Assembly: GCA_003164035.1 (NCBI GenBank)
Contig: PLRS01000016.1
Span: forward strand, 1 to 64,000
Reading direction: 5' to 3'
Length of the DNA stretch: 64,000 nt
DNA from: Bryobacterales bacterium
Lineage (GTDB): Bacteria > Acidobacteriota > Terriglobia > Bryobacterales > Bryobacteraceae
The translations under genes were made by a program, and so were the position numbers. Of this stretch, positions 57,298 through 64,000 are shown in pieces (position 1 is the stretch's first letter; every line of letters starts with the position of its first letter). The notes beneath the pieces are model-generated. The model saw nothing but the letters and a program-made list of their open reading frames with translations, was not told the DNA's origin and searched no databases.

Positions 57298-57578
57298 GCT
57301 TTTTGAAAACTGCGAACTCGCCGCGTGCCGAGCGGCTGCTCAACCGTCGGCAAATCCGGGGCAAAGGAGAATCCTTTGGTCCGTCGTAAACACGAACCTG
57401 GCTCTGCCGCCTAGCACTGCTTGACCGGCTTCCCGAACGCTGTCTCAGGCTACTGTCCGAATCGGTGAATTGCGGCAGGGCAGCGGCAGACTGCTGCGCC
57501 GGTGCTGGAAAGGGCCTTGAAATACTTTTCTCGCTTTTCGCTTATCCCAATGAGGGATTGCATGGGGAAAGGAGTAAA
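57298..57578. other. Intergenic region between marR and the 355-residue protein
   Basis: No gene supported. The 355-residue frame stays open back to 57465, but the stretch MNCGRAAADCCAGAGKGLEI does not look protein-like and no ribosome binding site precedes it. The region must hold the promoter of the plus-strand gene; no clear box was found. Confidence 0.4.
57568..57574 (+). promoter_or_regulatory. Ribosome binding site deciding a GTG start
   Basis: AAAGGAG, four bases before GTG at 57579. It favours the 355-residue form over the 393-residue form starting at 57465. Confidence 0.6.
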
Positions 57579-58646
57579 GTGCCAACTGCCAAGGAGTACA
57601 TCGAAAAACTGGCGGCATCCGTCAATCTGGCTGATAAGTTTTGGACGCATTACGGATGGGTAACTTCGCAAGCGTACGCCACTGCGTACAAAACAAACCA
57701 GAACGTTCTAACGGGAGTAAAGGTCGCTCAGGAGGCGCACAGGAAAGCTGACGAAGCTGCGATGTCATTTCTTCTCTCGGTGCTTACGGTCGGCGTTGCG
57801 GGAGGAGTTGCCGGTGCTGTTGCCAGGTCCGCCGCTAAGGCGTTTTACGACGGTTCGAAAGTTGCCGAAGATGTGAAAAAGGACGTGCTCAAATGGCTGC
57901 TAATTCAGCAAGCCGTCGGCCCGCTGAACAAAAGATTGGTTGAGGCGCTGAATCCCGCGGCAACAGCTAGCGATGTTTTTGTGCCGTCCGACATCACCCC
58001 CGAGGAGTACACGGCTAGTCTGTTCGAAGGAATCTCTTATAACATTGCGCTTTTGACATGGCTTCTGTATGAAGCGCAGTGGGAGCCGACCCTTAACCGG
58101 GTGAATTATGAAGGTACGAAGATTCAACTTCGGTCTGGCGGTGAACTGACCGTGGATGGCGCCAAGCGGCTGACGGAAGCGGTCCTTTCCACTTCGTTCA
58201 TGAAGGAAATGCCGCCTTTGGAAGTCAGCATCCCTGCGATGACACGCAAAGCATCGCTGGCACTGTGGATCGGTTGGGCATTATCCAGAGATGCCAAATA
58301 TTGGAAGAAAGCCTGGGATTACCCGCCGAAGGTGGATATGTTGGGCCAGCGAATTGGGTCCAATCCCGCCTGGGAGCAACTCGACTGGGAGCCTGTCCGG
58401 TCGGCGCTTATTGGGTTGGGCGCTCCCCATGCAGTCATTACTGTTGACGTAATACAGGATCGGAAGGGTCTAATCGCACGAGGTTTGGACATGTATGCAT
58501 TCATGGCTTGGGCCGCCGGCCCGCATTCGACGGCGCTGTTATTCGACGATTCGATCCCCAGGAATGCGAAAGGTTTCGAGATGGTCACGCAGCGAAAGTC
58601 TCGTCGGACGCTGACGCCTTATGGTTGGGCCGGCGATCTCAATTAG
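57579..58646 (+). CDS. Uncharacterised protein with a glycine-rich hydrophobic segment
   Basis: A 355-residue protein that I do not recognise. The N-terminal 60 residues are helical (AKEYIEKLAASVNLADKFW; VAQEAHRKADEAAM), then a Gly/Ala-rich hydrophobic stretch (FLLSVLTVGVAGGVAGAVARSAAKAF), a charged helix (VAEDVKKDVLKWLLIQQAV), and a Trp-rich C-terminal half (LTWLLYEAQWEPTLNRVNYEGTKIQL; KYWKKAWDYPPKVDML; AFMAWAAGPHS). No signal peptide. The coding text is visibly more A+T-rich than its neighbours, suggesting a recent arrival. The membrane-active hairpin look recalls some toxins, but that is speculation. Confidence 0.65.
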   Translation: MPTAKEYIEKLAASVNLADKFWTHYGWVTSQAYATAYKTNQNVLTGVKVAQEAHRKADEAAMSFLLSVLTVGVAGGVAGAVARSAAKAFYDGSKVAEDVKKDVLKWLLIQQAVGPLNKRLVEALNPAATASDVFVPSDITPEEYTASLFEGISYNIALLTWLLYEAQWEPTLNRVNYEGTKIQLRSGGELTVDGAKRLTEAVLSTSFMKEMPPLEVSIPAMTRKASLALWIGWALSRDAKYWKKAWDYPPKVDMLGQRIGSNPAWEQLDWEPVRSALIGLGAPHAVITVDVIQDRKGLIARGLDMYAFMAWAAGPHSTALLFDDSIPRNAKGFEMVTQRKSRRTLTPYGWAGDLN

Positions 58647-58719
58647 GCGAAGGACTCGTCCCGCGATGTCTTAACCGCTCAGTCCATCGCCGATGACCGA
58701 TGGGCGTCTGAAACGCGGG

Positions 58720-59781
58720 TCAGCAAATCCGCGGCAATTGTTCCCCGATCTGCATCGGGATGACGCGTTTGGCGCCGAGGGCGGTGCGCGCGACGACTAG
58801 GCCGGGGTGCTCCTTCGTGACACGGCCGACGATGGCGGCGCCGCGGCCTTTGGGATGGCGGCGCATGGCTTCGAGGACGGCTGAGGCGGCGGCGGCTTCG
58901 ACCACGGCCACCAGCTTGCCCTCGTTGGCGACGTAGACCGGGTCGAGGCCGAGCAATTCGCAGGCGGATTGAACTTCGGGGCGAATGGGTAGCGCAGTTT
59001 CGTCGATGGCGATGCCGACCTTCGAGGCATGGGCGATTTCGTTGAGGGTGGATGCCAAGCCGCCGCGGGTGGGGTCGCGCATCGCGTGAACGGCTGGGCC
59101 GGCGGCTTTGAAAATGGCCGCGGTCATTTCGTGGAGCGGGGCGCAATCGCTCTCGATGGCGGTTTCGAATTCCAGCCCTTCGCGGACGCTCATAATCGCC
59201 ATGCCATGGTCGCCGAGAAAACCGCTGACCAGAATGGCGTCGCCGGGGCGGGCGAGGGAAGGGCCGACGTCGATGCCATCGATGACGACGCCGATGCCGG
59301 CGGTATTGATGTAGCAGCCATCGCCGTGGCCCTTCTCGACCACCTTGGTATCGCCGGTGGCGATGGTGACGCCGGCCGAGCGGGCGGCGGCGGCCATATG
59401 ATCGACGATGCGGGCCAGCTCGGCGAGCGGGAAACCTTCTTCCAGAATGAAGCCGGCGCTGAGATAAAGGGGACGCGCGCCGGATACGGCCAGATCGTTG
59501 ACCGTGCCATTGACGGAGAGATCGCCGATGGAGCCGCCGGGGAAAAACAGCGGGCGCACCACGAAGCTGTCGGTGGAAAACGCCAATCGGCCGGAGGGTA
59601 CATCGAGGAGGGCTGCATCGCCGAGATCGGCCAGAGCCGTGTTGCGGAAGGCGGGCAGGAACAGGTGCTCGACCAGCTCGGCGGAAAGCTTGCCACCGCC
59701 GCCGTGGCCGATCACGATGTTGGGATAATCGCGCAGCGGCAGGGGGCAGGACCAAACGGAAAAATCGGGCGCGTCAGGCAT
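58720..59781 (-). CDS. hypE: [NiFe]-hydrogenase maturation protein HypE
   Basis: A 353-residue HypE that dehydrates the thiocarbamoyl group on its own C-terminal cysteine to make the CN ligand of the hydrogenase Fe site. The C-terminus is the functional PRIC. Other features: [59 protein letters not shown] and [13 protein letters not shown] (ATP-binding, PurM-like fold). Overlaps hypD by 8 bp. No hydrogenase structural genes or HypA/B/F are visible in the window. Confidence 0.95.
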   Translation of the reverse strand: MPDAPDFSVWSCPLPLRDYPNIVIGHGGGGKLSAELVEHLFLPAFRNTALADLGDAALLDVPSGRLAFSTDSFVVRPLFFPGGSIGDLSVNGTVNDLAVSGARPLYLSAGFILEEGFPLAELARIVDHMAAAARSAGVTIATGDTKVVEKGHGDGCYINTAGIGVVIDGIDVGPSLARPGDAILVSGFLGDHGMAIMSVREGLEFETAIESDCAPLHEMTAAIFKAAGPAVHAMRDPTRGGLASTLNEIAHASKVGIAIDETALPIRPEVQSACELLGLDPVYVANEGKLVAVVEAAAASAVLEAMRRHPKGRGAAIVGRVTKEHPGLVVARTALGAKRVIPMQIGEQLPRIC

Positions 59782-60886
59782 GCGTCAGCTCATCGGCGGA
59801 AAGAAAGCGGCCGTAGTTGAAATAGGCGGCGCAGGCTCCTTCGCTCGACACCATGGTGGCACCGAGCGGGTGGCGCGGGGTGCATTGGTTGCCGAAAGCG
59901 GGGCAATCGGTGGGCTTGATGGCGCCGCGAAGCACGTCGCCCGAGCGGCACAGAGGCGACTCATGGGTGTGAATGCCCGTAACCTCGAAACGCAGCTCGG
60001 CATCGAAATCGCGATAGGCCGGGCTGAGACGCCAGCCGCTTTGCGGGATGACGCCGATGCCGCGCCAGGCGCGGTCGGTGACTTCGAAAACCTGGCTCAG
60101 GAGCGCCTGCGCGGGGCGGTTGCCTTCGAATGTGACCACGCGCGCGTAGGCGTTCTCGACTTCGGCTCGCCCCGATTCAAGCTGGTGAACGGCGCGGCGG
60201 ATGCCCTCCAGCAGATCGAGCGGCTCGAAACCGGTGACCACGATGGGGACGTGAAAGCGCTCCGCCAGCGGCGGATATTGCCAGTAGCCCATCACGCTGC
60301 AGACGTGGCCGGCGGCGAGGAACGCCTGCACCTGGTTCAAGGGCGATTGCATGATGGCCTCGATGGCGGGCGGCACGAGCACGTGCGACACCAGCATGGA
60401 AAAATTGCGCAGCCCTTCGTTTTTTGCCAGGTGGATGGCCATCGCGTTGGCGGGCGCGGTGGTTTCGAAGCCCACGCCGAAAAAGACGACTTCCTTGGAG
60501 GGATTCCGGCGGGCGAGATTGACGGCATCGAGCGGCGAATAGACGATGCGGACGTCGCCACCTTCGGATTTGACGCGGAACAGGTCTTTTTCGCTGCCGG
60601 GGACGCGCAGCATGTCGCCGAAGGAACAGAAGACGACGCTGGGGAGGGCGGCGATGGCGAGGGCACGGTCGATCAGCTCGAGCGGCGTGACGCAGACGGG
60701 GCAGCCGGGACCGTGCACGAGTTGGAGCGAGGAGGGCAACAACTGATCGATGCCATGGCGAATGATAGAGTGCGTCTGGCCGCCGCAGACCTCCATGATC
60801 TTCCAGGGGCGGGTCGCGGTGCGACGGATTTCATCAGCGAGTTTGCGGGCGATGGCGCCATCGCGAAATTCGGTGAGGTACTTCAT
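59774..60886 (-). CDS. hypD: [NiFe]-hydrogenase maturation protein HypD
   Basis: A 370-residue HypD that, with HypC, holds the Fe atom while CN and CO ligands are attached. Conserved cysteine blocks are [16 protein letters not shown] and [25 protein letters not shown] and [15 protein letters not shown] are also typical, and a C-terminal region holds the 4Fe-4S-binding cysteines ([26 protein letters not shown]). It lies 8 bp after hypC and overlaps hypE. Confidence 0.95.
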   Translation of the reverse strand: MKYLTEFRDGAIARKLADEIRRTATRPWKIMEVCGGQTHSIIRHGIDQLLPSSLQLVHGPGCPVCVTPLELIDRALAIAALPSVVFCSFGDMLRVPGSEKDLFRVKSEGGDVRIVYSPLDAVNLARRNPSKEVVFFGVGFETTAPANAMAIHLAKNEGLRNFSMLVSHVLVPPAIEAIMQSPLNQVQAFLAAGHVCSVMGYWQYPPLAERFHVPIVVTGFEPLDLLEGIRRAVHQLESGRAEVENAYARVVTFEGNRPAQALLSQVFEVTDRAWRGIGVIPQSGWRLSPAYRDFDAELRFEVTGIHTHESPLCRSGDVLRGAIKPTDCPAFGNQCTPRHPLGATMVSSEGACAAYFNYGRFLSADELTHA

Positions 60887-60894
60887 GGAGAGCT

Positions 60895-61149
60895 TTACTT
60901 TTCCGCTTCGCCGAGCTCTTCGTCGAGCAGGCCTAATTGGCGGAACATGTCGAGGGTCTCGCGGGCCTGCGCTTCGTCGATTCTGGAAATGGCGAAACCG
61001 ACGTGGACGATGGTGTAGTCGCCGACGCCGATCTCAGGGACGTAGGCCAGGCAAACCTCTTTCACCACGCCGCCAAAGTCGACTCTTGCCATGCGGGAGC
61101 CGAAGCCCTCGTAAATCTCTTCCACACGGCCGGGAACGGCCAGGCACAT
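60895..61149 (-). CDS. hypC: [NiFe]-hydrogenase maturation chaperone HypC
   Basis: An 84-residue HypC/HupF. The N-terminal MCLAVPGRV carries the essential Cys2 that contacts the Fe precursor; [36 protein letters not shown] is the family core. GGAGG precedes the ATG at 61149. First gene of hypCDE here; 104 bp separate it from the peptidoglycan-binding gene upstream. Confidence 0.95.
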   Translation of the reverse strand: MCLAVPGRVEEIYEGFGSRMARVDFGGVVKEVCLAYVPEIGVGDYTIVHVGFAISRIDEAQARETLDMFRQLGLLDEELGEAEK

Positions 61150-61253
61150 ACGGCCTCCTTTGCCTCCTCGGTGGTACAGGCGACCGCCAGAATACCACGG
61201 CTCACTCTCAGCGATGTAAGCAAAGAAGATACAAACAGATGGGGCTGGGCGAC

Positions 61254-61817
61254 TTACTGAACTTGGGCAGGCCCCGGATCGGCTACCGGCCTGGCGGGGA
61301 GGTTGTCGTGCTTGGGACCGAGGCCGAGGGCGATCAGAGAAAGAGAATTGAGTTTTCCGGAGGATTCCAATTTTTGCTCATCCTGGAAGCGTTTGAGAGC
61401 ATCCACGGAATTCTGGTCCCATACGCCGGTGGCCTGATCGGGCTGGAGATAGCCGCGGGAAGCCAGGGCATCCTGAATCTCCTTGTAGCGTTCCGGCGAG
61501 GGCACCACCTGACGGGGACGCCACGCGGCCGCGGTGCGAACCTGTCTGGTCCCGGTGCGGCGAACGATGGGGCGGCCAGCGCCGGCTTTTGCGGTGGTGG
61601 CGCCGGCTCTTGCGGTGGAGTTGGCTATGGTCTTATGGACTGAAACTGGGGCCTTTACCTGGGCTGCGGGGGCTTTGTGGGCTACGGTTCTCGCTTGAGT
61701 TGCGGGCGCCTTGGGCGCGACGGTCTTCTTCTGCAGTTGCGGCGCCGGGGCAGCCGACCACGCGAGCACGGTCATCAAGGCCGCCACGGGGCAGCAGATG
61801 AGAGCCGGTTTCAGCAT
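61254..61817 (-). CDS. Exported peptidoglycan-binding-domain protein
   Basis: A 187-residue protein. A signal peptide (ALICCPVAALMTVLAWSAA) is followed by a Lys/Ala/Thr/Val-rich disordered linker of about 80 residues with repeated KAPA and VHK units, then a PG_binding_1 domain (YKEIQDALASRGYLQPDQATGVWDQNSVDALKRFQDEQKL). It should bind the cell wall in the periplasm. No catalytic domain is visible. Confidence 0.82.
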   Translation of the reverse strand: MLKPALICCPVAALMTVLAWSAAPAPQLQKKTVAPKAPATQARTVAHKAPAAQVKAPVSVHKTIANSTARAGATTAKAGAGRPIVRRTGTRQVRTAAAWRPRQVVPSPERYKEIQDALASRGYLQPDQATGVWDQNSVDALKRFQDEQKLESSGKLNSLSLIALGLGPKHDNLPARPVADPGPAQVQ

Positions 61818-61879
61818 CCTTATATAGTATCAACTCTCCCAAGATGCTGGTTTTATTATTAGTCCTCCGGTCCCATCCA

Positions 61880-62707
61880 TCATCGGGTGGTTAAGCGGGT
61901 GCTCGCGGTGCCAAGGTGGATGTGGGCGCCGGTGGCTATGCCGGGGAGGGCCTCGTGGAAGGCGAAAAAGGGGATGCGATGGAGGGTGAGATAGCCGATG
62001 AGCCACTGGCCTTCGGGTTGATCGGGTTGGAGGGCTACATCGACGCGGCCGCGGTGATCGAAGCCCATTTCGCGGTGGGTTTCGGTCTGGCCCATGGCGG
62101 AAACGGGAAGCGGCTTCGAGAACTCGGCCTCGAAGGCGGCATTGGTGCGCTGGAAGATTTCGGCAGTGAAGATGCCGTTGCCATCGAAACGCTCGGCCAC
62201 GTCGGGCGATAGCGGGCGGGATTCGGCGAGGCGGGCGGCGAGGGCGGCTTCGACTTCAGCGCTGCGCGCCAGTTCACGAGCCAGGCGGGCGCGCGCTTCG
62301 GCCAAGTCGTACTGTTTGCGGGCGAATTCCAAATCGCGCAGGGAAGTGTCGAGGGACATTTGGGGGGCAATGCCGGATTTGACCTGTTTTTCGGCATCGT
62401 CGAAGGCGAGCTTGCGGCGATCGAAGAGGCGGCTGGCGGCGGCGATCAACTCGTCGCCTTGCTTTTCGGTGAGATCGGGGCTGGAGACGCTCTGTCGAAG
62501 GATGACGGTGTCCTGGGCGTCGACGAGAGCGGCGCGGGCTTTTTCCAGCTCGATAGGGGGTGCGACACCGGAAGTTACCAGGGCTTCGACGCGCTGTACC
62601 TCCATCCGCGCACGGAGAACATCGGCCTCTTCCTGGGCGAAGAGTGGGAGGGCGAGGAGGAAGACGGAGAACAGCAGATTAGGCAAGCGATGTCCCAACA
62701 AGGGCAT
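61880..62707 (-). CDS. Exported coiled-coil protein with C-terminal peptidase-like domain
   Basis: A 275-residue exported protein. Signal peptide (LPNLLFSVFLLALPLFA), then about 140 residues of coiled-coil resembling TolC-type repeats (ARMEVQRVEALVTSGVAPPIELEKARAAL; KLAFDDAEKQVKSGIAPQMSLDTSLRDLEFARKQYDLAEARARLA), then a small globular domain (GNGIFTAEIFQRTNAAFEAEFSKPLPVSAMGQTETHREMGFDHRGRVDVALQP ... ATGAHIHLGTAS). The His/Asp/His-x-His spacing recalls zinc M15-type DD-peptidases, but the family signature is not exact. The two direct coiled repeats (VTSGVAPP / VKSGIAPQ) are internal duplications. Confidence 0.65.
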   Translation of the reverse strand: MPLLGHRLPNLLFSVFLLALPLFAQEEADVLRARMEVQRVEALVTSGVAPPIELEKARAALVDAQDTVILRQSVSSPDLTEKQGDELIAAASRLFDRRKLAFDDAEKQVKSGIAPQMSLDTSLRDLEFARKQYDLAEARARLARELARSAEVEAALAARLAESRPLSPDVAERFDGNGIFTAEIFQRTNAAFEAEFSKPLPVSAMGQTETHREMGFDHRGRVDVALQPDQPEGQWLIGYLTLHRIPFFAFHEALPGIATGAHIHLGTASTRLTTR

Positions 62708-62764
62708 GGGACATCGCCCACACCTAATCTAAGTCTACACCTGACGGGCTTTTGGGACCGTCAG

Positions 62765-63634
62765 TTACCGTTCTCCCGGCGGCGGGGCGTTAACGTTTCC
62801 GCCCGTGGGGGGCTTCCAGCCATCGTTCGAGGGACCGTTCTGGAAGAAATAAGCATCCTTGCTGTACGGGCCTGTGGCGTAATTCGCATTGGCCTCGCCG
62901 AAGATCTTCCCGGCCCGCAGCACGTCGTCGTGAATCTTATTGATCAGCAGCGCGTAGCGCGGGTCCGATTGGGGAAATCCCGAAAACACGCTCAGATCGT
63001 TGTTACCGACGATGACCACGTCCACGCCGGGCACCGATGCGATGTCGTAGGCGTTCGCCACGCCGGTGGGCGTCTCGATCATGATCACCACCAGCATATT
63101 GTCATTGGCCGTCTTGGCGTAATCGATCCCGTTGATGCCCCAGATGGTGCGCATCTGTCCCTGGCCGGTGCTGCGCCGCGCCACCGGGGGGTAACGCGCC
63201 CACTTGGCCGCTTCCCGCGCCCTGTCCACGTCGTCCACGGTCGGCACCACGACGCCCAGCGCACCGATGTCGGTGGCGTGCTGGATGTGCCACTCCTGCG
63301 CGTCCGGCAACCGGACCATGGGAGTGGCGGCTACGTGCGGACACGCCGCGATCATCGCCTCGATGTCTTTGAACTCGAGGGTGCTGTGCTGCATTTCAAA
63401 CCAGGTGTAATCGTAATGCTTGGCCGCCTCGCAGTAGCCGGGGATATCCATTTTCGATTGCGTGAAGCTGAAGACTTTTTTGCCATCCAGCAGCTTCTGC
63501 TTGGCCGTGTTATACAGCTTGGGTTTCATGGCGCCCTGCCCCTGACCCTGCTGTTGCGCTACCGCCAGGACGCTTAGCAGCACAACGGCCAAAAGCGAAC
63601 TGATTGCCCATCTTATCGGTGACGTTCTCGTCAT
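62765..63634 (-). CDS. Exported HpcH/HpaI-type aldolase
   Basis: A 289-residue member of the HpcH/HpaI aldolase/citrate lyase family with an N-terminal signal (WAISSLLAVVLLSVLAVAQ). Family landmarks: HYDYTWFEMQHSTLEFKDIEAMIAACPHV, TPMVRLPDAQEWHIQHATDIGALGVVVPTVDDVDRAREA, MIETPTGVANAYDIASVPGVDVVIVGNNDLSV with the metal-binding Glu and Asp. Cytosolic relatives cleave 2-keto-3-deoxy acids; the export signal is unusual and the substrate unknown. A frame reaching 63925 is an antisense-like extension over the DUF362 gene; the ATG at 63634 has GAAAGGAA upstream. Confidence 0.83.
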   Translation of the reverse strand: MTRTSPIRWAISSLLAVVLLSVLAVAQQQGQGQGAMKPKLYNTAKQKLLDGKKVFSFTQSKMDIPGYCEAAKHYDYTWFEMQHSTLEFKDIEAMIAACPHVAATPMVRLPDAQEWHIQHATDIGALGVVVPTVDDVDRAREAAKWARYPPVARRSTGQGQMRTIWGINGIDYAKTANDNMLVVIMIETPTGVANAYDIASVPGVDVVIVGNNDLSVFSGFPQSDPRYALLINKIHDDVLRAGKIFGEANANYATGPYSKDAYFFQNGPSNDGWKPPTGGNVNAPPPGER

Positions 63635-63681
63635 TTGATACGCGTTTCCTTTCAGGACTTGCCCAGCCGATGCCGCCGGCA

Positions 63682-64000
63682 TCAAGCGTAAGCGGAGAGA
63701 TCTTCCACCAGCGGACGCCGATTGTAACCCAAGTTCGGCGGCAGGTCCAGCATGGGACCTCGCCACTCCAGCATCCGGTCTACATCGGCATTCAGCCCGT
63801 ACTTCCGTTGCACGTCGGCGATTTTGGCGCCGACCACGTCGATCTTGCCCAAGTCGTATTGGCCCAGGCCCCCCTGGTAAGCGTAGTTCAGATAGCCGGG
63901 CCAACTGGCGTCGATTCCCATGCACTCCAGCCCCACCCGGTCCACCGCCAGAAAATCCGTCGAGGCGAGGGCGATGCGATGCGGCACCGGGGTGCCCGAA
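63682..64000 (-). CDS. DUF362-family protein, C-terminal part (cut by window edge)
   Basis: The last 105 codons of a minus-strand gene extending beyond 64000. The text PHRIALASTDFLAVDRVGLECMGI, SWPGYLNYAYQGGLGQYDLGKIDVVG and a C-terminal VQRKYGLNADVDRMLEW match the end of DUF362 proteins as I know them, in which an Asp-containing TDFLAVDRVG loop is conserved. The N-terminus is not in the window. It precedes the aldolase gene by 47 bp in the same direction. Confidence 0.7.
   Translation of the reverse strand, partial: SGTPVPHRIALASTDFLAVDRVGLECMGIDASWPGYLNYAYQGGLGQYDLGKIDVVGAKIADVQRKYGLNADVDRMLEWRGPMLDLPPNLGYNRRPLVEDLSAYA

Noticed and set aside
58679-59755. A 358-codon minus-strand frame overlapping hypE in another frame
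   Set aside because: Extreme Arg/Pro content and no domain; hypE in the adjacent frame has all family motifs including PRIC.

Overview
This window is high-GC chromosomal DNA from a bacterium that looks like an acidobacterium of the Solibacteres/Bryobacterales type. That placement is inferred from gene content: an alternative complex III (act) operon fused to a caa3-type oxidase operon, two roughly 1,120-residue Oar-like TonB-dependent receptors with N-terminal carboxypeptidase-regulatory domains, a CE15 glucuronoyl esterase, many Tat-exported enzymes, and many short palindromic repeats. No rRNA, tRNA, CRISPR array, IS transposase or prophage was seen.

Layout. 1-10,468 (minus): respiratory operon actABCDEF - small membrane protein - SCO/SenC protein - ctaC (with fused cytochrome c) - ctaD (cut by the window edge), mostly joined by 4-bp ATGA overlaps; it should carry electrons from quinol to O2 through a pentaheme cytochrome/ACIII and a caa3 oxidase. 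10.7-13.2 kb: Tat-exported asparaginase-like hydrolase, an AbrB-type protein, and a two-gene Fic locus whose fic gene is frameshifted. 13.4-18.9 kb (plus): reductive pyrimidine degradation (class III aminotransferase, preT, preA, hydA). 19-27.5 kb: mixed single genes (DUF4189 protein, acid phosphatase, HEAT-repeat protein, orphan HTH antitoxin, beta-helix protein, QueG-like Fe-S protein, cysteine synthase, cupin, flavin-binding NimA-like protein, a sulfurtransferase remnant, HD-GYP protein). 27.7-36.8 kb: Flp-type pilin, uxaC, multicopper oxidase, aldo/keto reductase, PQQ/cytochrome c dehydrogenase, hemerythrin and a secreted glycosidase-like protein. 36.8-40.2 kb: first TonB receptor. 40.2-47 kb (minus): a four-gene phosphorelay (large sensor kinase, CheY-like regulator, two paralogous hybrid kinases). 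47.5-55.9 kb: unknown protein, LarA/DUF2088 protein, GntR regulator divergent from the second TonB receptor, CE15 esterase. 55.9-58.6 kb: MarR operon with a clear palindromic operator, then an unrecognised 355-residue protein. 58.7-61.1 kb: hypCDE. 61.2-64 kb: exported peptidoglycan-binding protein, coiled-coil protein, exported HpcH/HpaI aldolase and a partial DUF362 protein.

The most unusual signal is a set of palindromic elements. One family (90-105 bp, two inverted hairpin arms) occurs three times; one copy lies inside the translated N-terminus of the SCO gene and another forms the N-terminus of actE, so the elements have been absorbed into the coding start of exported respiratory proteins. 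At least five other hairpin repeat types occupy intergenic gaps, and several share GTGGG(A/G)CAG termini.
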